NCBI GenBank assembly: GCA_951848785.1
Contig: CATOUR010000008.1
Coordinates: 11,922,001-11,986,000, forward strand
DNA length: 64,000 nucleotides
DNA from: Callosobruchus maculatus
Taxonomy: Eukaryota; Arthropoda; Insecta; Coleoptera; Chrysomelidae
Direction of reading: 5' to 3'
The notes beneath the pieces are model-generated. The model was not told the DNA's origin and made no database searches. It saw nothing but the letters and a program-made list of their open reading frames with translations. The position numbers were made by a program, and so were the translations under genes. This document shows, in pieces, positions 1 to 10,375 of this stretch; position 1 is the stretch's first letter, and every line of letters starts with the position of its first letter.

Positions 1-765
1 AATCAAGAAAAATAGTGCAATCGTTTTAACTATAGTGAACTGATGGACATGGTGTAAGTGTACGGTGACTATATCCAAAATGCCTACCACATTTCGCAAG
101 TGTATGCTCATCGTTTCTCTGACCGTATTCACCCTGCACCACATTCATTTGCCTATCTCGTACAAAGAGCTAGACACACAGGATGTTTGTATCTACATCA
201 TGCTGGACACGCTGGAGGACCTAGACAGCTTCGAATGGTCTAAATTGAAGAAGAAGTACTTGCGCTTTTTAGTCTCGCGCTGCGAACAGCATCTATAAGA
301 CTCATGTGACAGGACCACTCTCAAGACTTCGCAGCGAACGAATAATAAGTACTATCTTACCAATTTTTTTTATTCTTTTGCTGCTGATTCACCGTACGTG
401 AGATTTGTCATTTCAAAGGCAGTTGCTCCTGAAAGGGAAAGTCCTAACTTTGAAAACACCCGGCTCATACAAAACGTTGATTAATGAAATGTTGCAAGGA
501 ATTCACTGATGGCTGCTAGTAACCGTAGTAAATAGACATAGTTTATATCATCTTTCAGTTATTTCAGTACTTTTAGGTTCTACATGGATAAAGTTTGATC
601 GTTTGATTGAACAATATATGTCGTACGTTTTCGCAAGAACTACGATCTTGACTGCTTAGAGTGCTCGCGAAGATGTAGCGTTTATTTTCGGGCTAGAATT
701 TTTTCCGCACACCCTGTATATAATATATTGTGTATATGGCATACTCATTAACTCATCTTACACTG
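1..765. other. Unassigned region at the window start
   Basis: I recognise no family here. There is an open frame of 77 codons at 65-298 (+), with a leucine-rich start and charged end, but no motif I know and no promoter or splice evidence, so it may be chance. The stretch around 700-720 ends in CACCCTGTATA, a terminus shared by several TA-inserting elements in this window, but no partner inverted repeat was found. Confidence 0.3.
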
Positions 766-769
766 CGAA

Positions 770-1010
770 TAATATTGTTCACGATGATGCCCGGTGCAGA
801 TTGAGATAAAGGGTTTTAGCCGTTCGGGTCATGGCATCATATCGGATGGACGTTTTTTGAACCATTGGACATGATTGTGATCAGTGGACTCAAATCGGTT
901 CAACGTCGGATGGGGTAACTCACGCCTTCGGGTGTGCGAGAGCTTCTGTCCTTGCGATCAACTGATTTCCTAAACCCTCTATAATAAAAAAACACTCTGT
1001 ATATCAATCT
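770..1010 (+). mobile_element. R1-type retrotransposon 3' untranslated remnant
   Basis: This stretch is related, in the opposite orientation, to 53110-53355. Shared blocks include TTCACGATGATGCCCGGTGCA near the start, GGTTCAACGTCGG in the middle, and CCTAAACCCTCTATAAT followed by an A-run at the end. At 53 kb the same block lies directly downstream of an R1-clade C-terminus, so I infer both are R1 3' untranslated regions. Here the coding part is gone, so this is a 5'-truncated copy. The family match is by eye. Confidence 0.55.
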
Positions 1011-1082
1011 TCAGAAATGACTATAGGGGAGCTATACTTCAAAAATAGTACGGGACTGCTATAATACCCTAAAGATACTGGC

Positions 1083-1275
1083 AAACACCAACACGGTAAC
1101 ATTACCTTTGATGCTTAGTCACATAGAAGTAGGTGGGAATGAAAGAGTCGACCGATTTGCCAAGGAAGGTGCAGAACTACGGGTCAGAAACAACATGTGG
1201 TATATCCTACAACATGGTATGGACATCTGTCACCAGTTGGGTGTGAAAAGAGCACCAGGAGCGCCACGAAAGTCG
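1083..1275 (+). pseudogene. RNase H fragment of a LINE
   Basis: Translating + from about 1105 gives an RNase H C-terminal core of the jockey/R1 type: SHIEVGGNERVDRFAKEGAE, which resembles the 'G-H-x-G-x-x-G-N-E-x-A-D-x-L-A-x-x-G' signature that carries the last catalytic aspartate. In intact elements this domain removes RNA from the cDNA hybrid. Only about 60 residues survive. The frame runs directly into a different LINE fragment at 1300, so this is a broken relic. Confidence 0.6.
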
Positions 1276-1299
1276 ATTTGTATTTAGCTAAAAAAATCT

Positions 1300-1940
1300 G
1301 ATCATGTCAGTCAGAAATATAAAGACTTGAAGTGGCTTAGGCTGGGGGAACATTGGAGAATAGTAAGTACTTAATTTCAGTTCACAAAATTTTATCTTCG
1401 TCAAAACCAGAATATTTGAGAAAAAAACTAATTTTTAGTTATGAGGTTCAGAACAGAACTATTAGAAATCGAAACAACATTTGACTTACTCCACATACCA
1501 CAACTTTATTCCGCAGGAGTTTTTCTTACAATACAGCCACCTTTTACAATCAATTAACTAATTTTTTCAAAACGCAAACACTGTCATGTTTTTGTACATC
1601 GGTTAAAGGTATGCTACTTGCTAGAGACTGAATAGTGAAGCTGAAATTTTAATCTATGACCTGTTATTACAACCTCCTTTCAGTATATTTTTACCAAAGT
1701 GATAAACGTTTTCTTTTTCCCCATTAGGCAAGCATCCTAACAATTTTTTTTCTCGCTATATCATTGTTACTAATGTTTTATGTAACTTTTTTACATTTAC
1801 TGGTGTATATTTTACATCGAACATCTTTGTTCTAGCCGACACAAGCAGTTAAGTGTAAGAGTAGCCAAGGCTAAACTTCGCTGCTTGTGTCCCTCTTGGT
1901 TTTTTTTAATGAAGAGGATATTATTATTATTATTATTAAA
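1300..1940 (+). pseudogene. CR1-like RT C-terminus and 3' tail
   Basis: Conceptual translation across frames gives the C-terminal 'thumb and tail' of a CR1/jockey-type reverse transcriptase: SSSKPEYLRKK, then FSYNTATFYNQL. A related antisense piece lies at 46912-47130. The 3' untranslated part (GCTAAACTTCGC at about 1870, shared with 5672) ends in an (ATT)6 tail at 1919-1938, typical of a LINE that primes on a microsatellite-like end. It is truncated at the 5' end and has stops and frameshifts. Confidence 0.65.
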
Positions 1941-2880
1941 GATGGATGGATTTATACTTGGCCAGTCGACGTTCAGTGTACATGTACAAAGGTTGAGGAT
2001 CGTGGTGGCAAATCCTTTAAGCAGGAAGTGCGGACAGGTAGAGTAAACAGCCAAGCGCGGCGTTATCTTCAATTGTCCTACCTTGAATGAAAGCAGGAGT
2101 CCTTATCTGAATGTAGACCAGAAGCGAAGACAGAAGGGCATAGTCCAATGCATCCCAAAGTTCGCAGGGAACGTAGAGTGAGGCTCTGTCTGATCTCTAT
2201 GACAGTGGGTGCACAATGAGCCTCAAGACTGAGCGGCAGCTGTTAGGGCAACTGAACCCTTCACTACTATAAAACAAAATGGGGTGAGTTACAAGATATA
2301 CAGCCCCCTGGTTCCGCCACAGTCCTTGTCGTTATAAATTTGCAATTTATAAAGCATACAGTTTCAGTTGGAACGAAACGGCTCCAGCAGTGATGTTTCC
2401 GTACCTAATAAGGCCAATATTGGAGTCGTTCACTGCTCTATGCGGAGATCGATGCAGTGAGTTAACATGATTTATTGTCCCATTTTTCAACGTAAGCGCC
2501 GATGTTAGTTACACTCCGGTCGATAACATCTCTGGCTATTGCTACACGGTCTGCTTGCTGATTGGAATATAAGGGATTTGATTATATCTGTAGGTTATCA
2601 GCAGTTGTGCTACAAACTATGGGAACATTTTTCTTCATGTCTGCTGCGGAACAAATACATAATTATTCTTAAATTACAAAGATGAGTAGAACACAAAATG
2701 CTATAACCGCAAATATATAAAAGTTACAAATGCACAAATAATTCAGAAGGCATTAAAAAAAATGAAGTCAAGTTGATTGACTCAGTACTTCCCACACGTT
2801 CTAATGATACCAGTTTTATTATTATACTTTCCCACAGCACGAAACTATAGTCTAGATGCCCTTGCAACCAAATCATCGCT
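1940..2880. other. Unassigned region
   Basis: There are no long frames beyond 60-90 codons and none is recognisable. The first 330 bases are less AT-rich than the rest and may be another degraded LINE, but I could not place a motif. The rest is AT-rich with no visible repeat. Confidence 0.3.
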
Positions 2881-4175
2881 CGCCCGACCGCAAAAAAGTG
2901 TTTTATTCCACTAGGTGCTTATTTCACAGGTCAATGGACAATCTATCATGAATACAATAATTTTTTTTTACAAACCCCCACACCCGAACCACCCCAATTT
3001 CACCCCAACCAAAAAAACATTTAAAATGATCAGGAACCCCTAAAACGTCTAAAACGAAGTTTGAGGTGTTTTTTATATTTTTAGTTTTTTTATTATTACC
3101 GCGCCGCCACTGAAACGATCTCTAACAACCATACTTGCTTTCCATACTTGTCGCGGTAATAAATCTGTGTCAAAATTTCATTAAAGTCGGTTCAAAAGTT
3201 TCCGCGTACACAATACAGAACGATCCAAAGTAATACCCGTATGTATTTTGTATGCATCAGAAAGCAAGTCCCTTGGTTTCTGTAATCAGCAAGAAAAAAT
3301 TTCAGTTTTACAACCCCCTACCCCTTAATCATCCCAATTTCACTCCCACCCCAAAAAAAGTAGAAAATAATCAGAAACCCCTAAAACGCCTTAAAACGAA
3401 GTTTGAGCTGTTTTCATATTTTTAGTTTTTTTAATATTGCTGCGCCGCCACTGAGACGATTTCTAAAAATTAGACGCGTTTTCCATCCTTGCCAAAGTAG
3501 TAATACTGTGCCAAAATTTTATTAACGTCAATTCAGTAATTTCCACATTATAAAATACAGAACGATCTAAAGCAATATTCGTATGTAGGTATACATCGGA
3601 AAATTCTCCAAGTCCCTTGGTTCCTGTAATACATAAGGCAATGTTCGGATGGACCTAAAAAATGTATTATACCGCTAGAATTTTCTCCCTTGTTTCAGTG
3701 GACAGCCTATTATGATTACAACAAACTTTTCAACTTTACAACCCCCCACCCCCCAACCACCCCAATTTCACCCCCACCCAAAAAAAGTAGAAAATGATCA
3801 GAAACGCCTAAAACGCGTAAAAACAAAGTTATCAGGAATTCCTAAAACGCTCAAGAATGAAGTTTGAGGCATATTTGAAATTTTTTGTTTTTTGCTAATT
3901 ACGCCGCCGCCTATGCACCGATTTTCAAAATTGTAGCAACAATATCTACTACGACCCTATAACATATCGCTGCCCAAATTTCATCAAAATCTATGCAGCG
4001 GTTACTGAGATTACGAGGGTAGAAAAAAGCGACAGACAGACAGACAGTCCGACGGAAATGAGTGACGTGGATTTTCGTTATGTAGACATAAAACGCCCAA
4101 AAAGTATATCATCTCAAAATCGAAAATTTTCGCGATCACAATACTCCCCTCACCTATCGGTGTAGGAAGTAAAAA
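2880..4175 (+). repeat. Satellite-like element D: about 3 monomers plus terminal cassette
   Basis: Three related monomers are visible. Each has a C-rich block (2971, 3311, 3739), then CCCCAATTTCA, CCTAAAACG, GAAGTTTGAG and CGCCGCCACTGA or its variant. The spacings are 340 and 428 bases, because the first unit has lost its linker. The last part (3870-4175) is a terminal cassette with GCGGTTACTGAGATTACGAG, a GACA run at 4033-4052 and GTGGATTTTCGTTATGTAGA. Copies occur at 31175-32515 (+) and 40080-41380 (-), with a fragment at 4480-4580 (-). It has no coding capacity. The class is unknown; a non-autonomous Helitron or other tandem-bearing element is possible. Confidence 0.75.
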
Positions 4176-4204
4176 GAACAAGTAGAAGAATATTAGATAT
4201 ATAA

Positions 4205-4470
4205 TAGAATAGAATACGTTTACTGCCCAATACACATCAGATAAACCACAGGGAGTAAGTAGTACAATGTTCGTGGGAATGAATTAAAACTAAAAACTAA
4301 GCATAAACAGTAACATAAACTTAAACAGCGCAAAAAAATATCTGAATCAGATGCAGTGGTTCCCAAGCAAAAGAATATTACACGCATACTATAAATATCA
4401 CTAACCACTACACCACCTACCATAATTGTGTTTAAATGATTTGAAATATTCCTCAAATATCATTTTTAAG
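4205..4470 (-). other. Possible LINE 3' tail and unassigned spacer
   Basis: Read on the minus strand this ends in TATTGGGCAGTAAACG followed by short TTCTA repeats (about 4205-4235), which resembles a retrotransposon tail. I could not recognise coding sequence behind it. Confidence 0.25.
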
Positions 4471-4479
4471 CGTCCCGGG

Positions 4480-4580
4480 GGTTCCTGATCATTTTCTACT
4501 TTTTTGGGGTGGGAGTGGAATTGTGGTGGTTAGGAAGGTAGAGAGGGGGGGTGTAAAACTGAAAAACTTATTGTGTGGTG
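4480..4580 (-). repeat. Satellite D fragment, reversed
   Basis: The minus strand carries the C-rich block and the TAGAAAATGATCAGGAACCCC segment of element D. It therefore faces the main array at 2880-4175 and makes an inverted arrangement. It is cut by the target site of the LINE that starts at 4624. Confidence 0.65.
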
Positions 4581-4623
4581 ACGCAGCAATAATAAAAGGA
4601 ACTAATAGTGTAAAAGCATCTCT

Positions 4624-5769
4624 AACTTCGTTCTTATGAGCTTTGCAGGGTCCTGGTGGAATTTTACATTTTAATTCACACACCAAAAAGTTTTGAATTT
4701 TGCGATAATACGCGTTTCTTTTTGATAAGGAGGAAGTAGCTCTATCCAACCTAGGGGACATTGAAGTTTTAGGCTTGCTCAGAAGTGTCATGACGTCTTG
4801 AGTTCTGGAACTCTATTTCATAAATACTTCGGTAATAACTGAGTTAGGGTCGTTAAAATCTTGACTAAGGAGTCGGCTCAGGAGTACCACAGGGATCCGT
4901 TTAGGACCACTTCTATTTCTTTTATATGTTGCAGATTTAACTAGTCAGGTTAATACGTCCCATTTGCATTCATATGCGGATGACACGCAACTCGTTCACA
5001 CAGATAACATACAGCAAACTAAACCTGATCTGACCAATGACTTAGCAAATACATGTAAGTATTGTTAGATTTAATAACCATGTTAATAATCCCTCGAAGA
5101 AAGCTAACTTAAGATTGCGTACACCTTATGCCCATAAATTAATTTTTAGCTTTAAAACAAAAATAAACTTTGTGAATCTCTAGTAATGTCAATCTTTAAC
5201 TACTGTGATGTATTATTTTATTCATGTCTTGATCAGGCAGAAATCGCATCCAAGTTGTTCAAAATAATTGTGTATCTGGGCGAAAAGTTGTTATTACTGT
5301 CAGATGCACACAACCTAAATATAACATATGGTTCCAGTCTTATTACCCTACCATGTTAACACACTCTTTCAACATCGCTTCTCGTAGAACGCTGCTACCC
5401 TTTACAACTCGGTTAGTGCGCAGTATAAAGAAATTTCGTTGAACATTTTCAGAAAAAAAGACAAGACCTTAATCTTTAGTCTTTAGTAGCACCATAACTC
5501 TTCGTAACAGCTGGTAAACTACGCCAAACTATTACAGTCCTGGATTGTTTTTGTTGCACTGTAGTGTAATAGATCATTTGATTTTATGTTTTGTTTAATA
5601 TCTTTTTTAGAATCTGATTAATGTGAGGCCCTGGCGGTTAAATGTAAGAAAATCACCATGCTAAACTTCGCCACCGATGCCTTGTCCTTATGTAAGCCCC
5701 TTCTTGCATGACATTTTTAATAAAGGCGAGTTATTATTATTATTATTATATATTATTAAAGACAAGAGA
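4624..5769 (+). pseudogene. CR1/L2-type LINE, 5' truncated, with 15 bp TSD
   Basis: The flanks carry a perfect 15-base duplication, TGTAAAAGCATCTCT, at 4609-4623 and 5770-5784, so the insertion is bounded. Inside, from 4869, is the reverse transcriptase palm: motif B-like SGVPQGSV (then a one-base deletion), and motif C SYADDTQL at about 4966-4995, which holds the catalytic aspartates. After a deletion the C-terminal part (SIFNYCDVLFYSCLDQA, about 5190-5245) follows with stops. The 3' end has CTAAACTTCGCCA and an (ATT)n tail at 5730-5752. It is non-functional because of the deletion and frameshifts. Confidence 0.75.
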
Positions 5770-5784
5770 TGTAAAAGCATCTCT

Positions 5785-6341
5785 GGTGGCTTTTGGCGAA
5801 CGTTTGTTAAAGACTTCATGCATTGGTTTATCTTTGTGGAGGCTTGAAATAAAACAGTCATGGACTAGCTTTCAGTATGGAAATTCAGAGCACCCCTATC
5901 CTCATCCGAACCATTTGACATCCTGATTCACATTTCCTCTGAACTTCTCGAAAATACCCTCGCTAATTCCCTGAAACAGCAGTCGTTTAAATTCCGAAAT
6001 GGCCGCCGCACAATGCACTTCTAGTTAATATACTAAATGAGTGAACTCGCCCAGTGTAACAGGTACAAAAGAACGACCACATAAAACCGTGTATCCCGCA
6101 TGGAGTTTCCGTGTGTGACGTACACGTTTCGGACCTTTTCCCTGTGCAAAAACAATTAGTTCGCCCAAATTAAAAGACGAAAGTTGCTCTGCTTTGCTCT
6201 GCTATCCCCTTTCCGAATTAACAAGGAGAGGACCGATAAAAAGCACAGCCCGCTACAGTATTTTACTGCAATTAGACGGACAAAGCAGTTTGTGAAATCC
6301 CGGGTGATGGGTCAAATGCGATGTTGCCACATGAGGGTTAA
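5785..6341. other. Non-repetitive island, no gene seen
   Basis: I saw no repeat family or recognisable frame. Composition is balanced and there is no similarity to other parts of the window, so this may be genuinely single-copy sequence between insertions. Confidence 0.3.
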
Positions 6342-7430
6342 GAGGACTTCCTAACGAGAGAAAATCGGGAATGGCAAAAATACATCAACCCTTATTATTA
6401 CATATCAAATCAGCTCCGCCCAAATCCAGCGAAAACGCAGACATACCTGTTCCACCTCAATAACCGACAGGCGAGGAGGGAACTGCAAATAGAATGGAAC
6501 TCAGCCAGACCGCAACATTGCCCAAACCCAGTCTATCTAGGTGTTACATTAGACCACTACCTGACGTTCAGAAAACATATCGATAAAACCAAGACCAACG
6601 TCAACACCAGAAACGGCATTCCCCGGAAAATGACTAGTGCTCGATGGGGGGCAGACCCTAACGTCCTGCGCTCCTCGGTTCTTGCACTGTGCTACTCCGC
6701 AGCCGAGTATCCATCCCCCGTATGGGAGAGATCATCACATGCCCATAGACTGGACCCTGTCCTGAATGACACGTGTAGATTAATAACCGGATGCCTAAAA
6801 CCCACTAACCTTGATCAGCTTTACATGCTAGCCGGAATAGCACCACCGCAAATACGTAGGGAAACCCTAGCCATGGCCGAACGAAGCAGACAATGTGAAG
6901 ACACCAGACATCCTCTGTACCAATATATACCGGCAGCGGCCAGACTGAAATCAAGGCGAGGCTTTATGCAAACTACACAGCCCCTCACAGCCTCTAAAAC
7001 TGCTACCTAGGAGACAAAGTGGGAACAGCGCCTAACAGTCAACAACATCCCAATCTGGAATACAAAAGAAAAACTTCCTGCAGGCTCAGACTGGGGCACC
7101 TGGAAAACCCTCAACCGACTCCAGTGCCAAATGGGGAGATCCAAGAACAACCTCCTGAAACGGGGATACGTGGAAGAGGAAACGTGTGAATGTGGAGAAT
7201 CCCAGACAATGGAGCACCTTCTAGCCTGTCAATCTCTACAAGCCCCATATACCATCCGAGACCTTTGGACGTGCAATGAAAATGCTGTGAAATGCGCTAG
7301 ACACTGGAGTGATATATGAACAATTGTAGTTATATTCACAACATATTGTCATAATATTTATTTTTATCTTTAGATATTTTATAATTTCTAGTTACAAGTT
7401 GTAGTTCAGACACGATTAAATAAATCAACC
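6342..7430 (+). pseudogene. Non-LTR retrotransposon RT C-terminal half, one stop codon
   Basis: One reading frame runs from 6342 to the stop at 7317-7319. It is broken only by a TAG at 7008-7010. It reads through the thumb and connection region (NQLRPNPAKTQT, then NPVYLGVTLD) and the C-terminal region (YSAAEYPSPVW, then CRLITGCLKPTN). It ends in a Zn-knuckle-like CECGESQTMEHLLACQS. The family is a jockey/RTE-like LINE I cannot name exactly. The palm with the catalytic YADD lies upstream and is absent. The 3' untranslated region runs to about 7430 and ends ATTAAATAAATCAA. With a single stop in 326 codons, this is one of the least decayed elements here. Confidence 0.7.
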
Positions 7431-8085
7431 CCTAATTCTGGGGCTTGGTCGAAAAAGGGTCTAGGTACAAAAGTCCAATTTGCGGAAAAATCAGCTTGAA
7501 GGTTCAATACGTCAAGCTAGTTTTGGCAGGATTACATTAAAATTTGGCATACAACCTACTATTGGATTATAATGATGGAAAGTCGATCAGTTTTTGACGT
7601 CAATAAGAGGATTAGCGAGATAGTGCACTTTGGCCCATCAGTTCCCTTGTAAACCCATGAAAAACGGCCTAAAACGTGCTACATGGTCCCCAAAAATTGT
7701 TATATAGGCCCTGCTGTGCCTCTGTATTTCACATAAGTCCTTTTTGCGCTCTTTGCGATAAAATTTCATAAAAAAATTATTTGAATCCATTTTCAAAAAT
7801 ATCTTTTAATATATAAATTAAAATTAACTCGCATGACTTAAACTCAAAATACGTTTTCACGTATTTCATAAGAACATTTTTGAAGTTTCTCTCTTAGTCT
7901 TAGTCTCTTAGACTGCACGTTAATAATTAACTATGTAACAGAAATGCCACGTTAGTAGGTAAGGTTTAATCCAGCAGACTTCAATCGCTGACTGCAGGTC
8001 GTACACCTAACCTCGCGCTGATTGATCAATATTTTCAAAAAATAATAATGAATCTTAAACTAAATAAGAATAGCACTGAACAAAA
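7430..8085. other. Unassigned AT-rich region
   Basis: I recognised no motif, repeat partner or open frame. Composition becomes AT-rich after 7740. Confidence 0.3.
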
Positions 8086-8510
8086 TGATTCCCAGTTTAC
8101 CCAATGTGAGGTCAAGAATATCACAATTTTTCAATCACTTGGTTCACAGAAAAATCGGAAAAATGAAGGATACCGGCTGGATTCGAACCAGCGTCTCCGG
8201 CATTCTAGGCCAGCGCGTTACCAACTATGCTACGGTGCCCCGTACCATAGCCGATCGTCGATATATCCAGCAGATACCCTTCATTTTTCCGATTTTTCTG
8301 TGAACCAAATGATTGGAATCATCTCCCTCTTGCAGAGTAAGCAAGCACCCTTCATATCACAGTCTTTGTTTGAAACATGTCCTCAATCGCATCAGTCCAC
8401 GAAAGCGCTGTTCCGATCTTTCGACTCTCATCAGCCCGATATCAGTAGGCTGATATAACAGTGAACCAACAGAAACAACTACCCGAGGATAAATACCCCT
8501 ACCGGCATTG
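8085..8510 (-). mobile_element. tRNA-headed SINE-like composite
   Basis: Reading the minus strand from 8505, there is a block shared with 8602-8775 (GGTAGGGGTATTT, TTGGTTCACTG), then TCACAGAAAAATCGG, a tRNA-like head at 8241-8168, and then the TTCATTTTTCCGATTTTTCTG tail. That tail also occurs in the opposite orientation at 8277-8311, so the tRNA-like part sits between arms of about 35 bases that can pair (8138-8171 with 8277-8311). This looks like SINE copies joined head to head, not a cellular tRNA locus. Confidence 0.6.
8168..8241 (-). other. tRNA-like sequence (AGA loop), SINE head
   Basis: The minus strand has an A box TAGCATAGTTGG and a perfect B box GGTTCGAATCC. It has a five-pair anticodon stem (CTGGC/GCCGG) around the loop CTAGAAT and a perfect T stem (GCTGG/CCAGC). 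The anticodon position reads AGA, but there is no long variable arm as a real tRNA-Ser would have, and the acceptor stem pairs badly. A tRNA-derived SINE promoter is the better reading. Confidence 0.6.
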
Positions 8511-8599
8511 CATTACAGGGATTGTATTACCGTTAAACTCACTCTGGGTAAGGTGGAAATTATTTTCTTCAATTTTCCCCGAAGGAAAAGCTCACGTCA

Positions 8600-8885
8600 A
8601 TAGTGTAATTTGATGCCAGTAGGGGTATTTGTCCTTGGACTAGTTGTTTTTGTTGGTTCACTGCTTTCATATCAGCCTGATGCCGGGCTTTACGCAGGTT
8701 CACCTGATAAGATGCAAAAATTCTAAATAGGACATGTTCCAAACAAGGATTGTGATATCCTTGAGCTCAGCTTGGCTAATCATTTCCTGTATGTTTCCCC
8801 AAAGGAAGCATTCGCGCCAATGGTGTAATCCACTGCCGGTATGGGTATTTGTCAACGAAGTAGTTGTTGATGTTGGTTCATGGCT
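8600..8885 (+). repeat. Two further copies of the SINE-associated block
   Basis: The block at 8602-8775 is an inverted copy of 8330-8505 (shared CAGTAGGGGTATTTG, TTGGTTCACTG, GGACATGTT.CAAACAA). A second partial copy follows at about 8818-8885 (GCCGGTATGGGTATTTG, TTGGTTCATGGCTTTC). Three copies in under 600 bases suggest a local duplication or repeated insertion at one site. Confidence 0.6.
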
Positions 8886-8889
8886 TTCA

Positions 8890-9430
8890 AGAATAGCGTA
8901 AACAAACTCTACGATAACGTCGCTTTTACTAAATCAATAATATTCGTCGTTTGCCCTCACGTGGCTAAAGTATCGTGAAATCCAGGTACATAGTGGAAGA
9001 TTGCTTCCCAAACTGCAAAATGTAGATCTAGGTAAACCCCAGGGAAGCATCCTAGGAGAACCTTGTCGGGCTTGTTTGCCTGAGACAAAATGATATGGAC
9101 ATCAGTTGTTATTAGCTGTTTAATCTGAGAAAAAAAAAAATAAAGCCAGTGGCGTTTTTTTTGCTAATATTAATCGTTGAACTGCTCCCAGAGACGCCAT
9201 CTGAAATGATAATTATCTTCTAGTCAGAGCTGACTTAGCATCCCATTGCAGTGAACAAGAGTACCAAATGAAAAAAAATGACACCCTACATCTCATAAAC
9301 CAGACTCTTTAAGACACATGTAATATGGAATTTCTTACATGAATTTGATCAGACATTTGCTCTTGGAATTACCTTAAGTAACACCCTGATTAAAAACAGA
9401 GAGGCGCTTAAGCTTCGGTTGGGAATTCTC
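8890..9430. other. Unassigned region
   Basis: I recognise nothing apart from an A-run at 9130-9140 that could be a retrotransposon tail. Confidence 0.25.
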
Positions 9431-9760
9431 ACTGTCAGTTGCCGACTGCATAGACATTTATCTGCTCCAGATGCTTGAAGGAGGACCTGACAGCATTCCA
9501 CTTCCGCGCAGAAGCTGAAATGGAGACAACATGTGGAACATAAAGTCAATAAAGCACGTAATTAGTTATAGGCCTGTAGAAGAGTTGTAGGAGTGACTAC
9601 ACCACTTGACTTGGTGGTTCAAGGGAGGCAAGGGAGTCAGCGTTCCAATTATCGAGTCAGGGTAGTTGGTCTTTTGTGAATCATGGTAGGAGACATTCTG
9701 TCATCCTCTCGGAACTGCAAAGGGATGACTCTACTCTACATATGAGGTGTAATATATTTT
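9430..9760 (+). pseudogene. Jockey-type RT thumb and linker fragment
   Basis: The + translation, with frameshifts, contains the thumb signature LKWRQHVEHKVNKA, a CRRVVG segment, and the RT-RNase H linker PLDLVVQGRQ, then HSVILSELQRD (about 9690-9725). These are the usual order in jockey/R1-type polyproteins. The RNase H domain expected next appears at 10376 after a repeat that splits the element, so I read 9430-11370 as one broken LINE. Confidence 0.6.
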
Positions 9761-9829
9761 TTTACGTATTGTTTCAACTGCAAACGCCGAAGTATCCTAC
9801 AAGGGCAGAGCGGGGGTCAAGCGGCGGGC

Positions 9830-10375
9830 GGCCTTTTGAGGGGCCTGGGTATACACAGTTAAACATATGTATTTGCCATGTTAAAACATGGATTCCCATT
9901 TCGAAGATTTTCAAACTACATACACAGTATTTCATAAGGAGATAGTTAAGACCTTAATGAATGACAACTATTTGCGATTTTCCCAAAAAAATTTTTTAGT
10001 GTGCAAAAAAGCTCGCAATGCAAAATCATACATTCTTCAAATGTCTGTAATTTAACAACCAAACACGATATCAAAAAAAGGCTAAATAGGTAACAAAGCG
10101 CAAGCTCTCTTTTTCAATTTGCTTTTTGTATCATTACTGCAAGTTCAAAGGTAACGTCAGAAGCTTGAAAATGTGAAATTCATTTTTATGGTGACCTTTG
10201 GACCTTACCTTTGGACCTTTTGACCTTACCTTTGGATTTCTGGACTTATATCCCCTGATCTTAGACACACACTGGAGAAAAGGAACAGGAGGCCACGCCT
10301 CCTCGCTAACATGGGAATACGTCATTTCTTGGATTCTCAATTTCGCGCGCTATACCCTAGACCCTTAAGGAGAGG
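9830..10375 (+). mobile_element. Dispersed repeat A, copy 1
   Basis: This copy matches the reverse complement of 25790-26360 over its length. Shared landmarks are TTTGCCATGTAAAACA, AAACACGATATCAAAAAAAGGCTAAATA, GGTGACCTTTGGACCTTACC and CTATACCCTAGACCCTTAAG. It has a short internal array of the 13-base unit TTTGGACCTTACC. There is no coding capacity. It lies between the linker and RNase H of a jockey-type element, so it was probably inserted there. The right end is about 100 bases shorter than in copy 2. Confidence 0.7.

Noticed and set aside
4033..4052. GACA run as a simple microsatellite
   Set aside because: It recurs at the same place in the terminal cassette of every satellite D copy, so it is part of the element.
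8168..8241. Functional tRNA-Ser(AGA)
   Set aside because: There is no long variable arm, the acceptor stem pairs badly, and it is flanked by SINE-type inverted tails.
8048..8458. 136-codon + frame
   Set aside because: It runs antisense through the tRNA-like SINE head and its tails.
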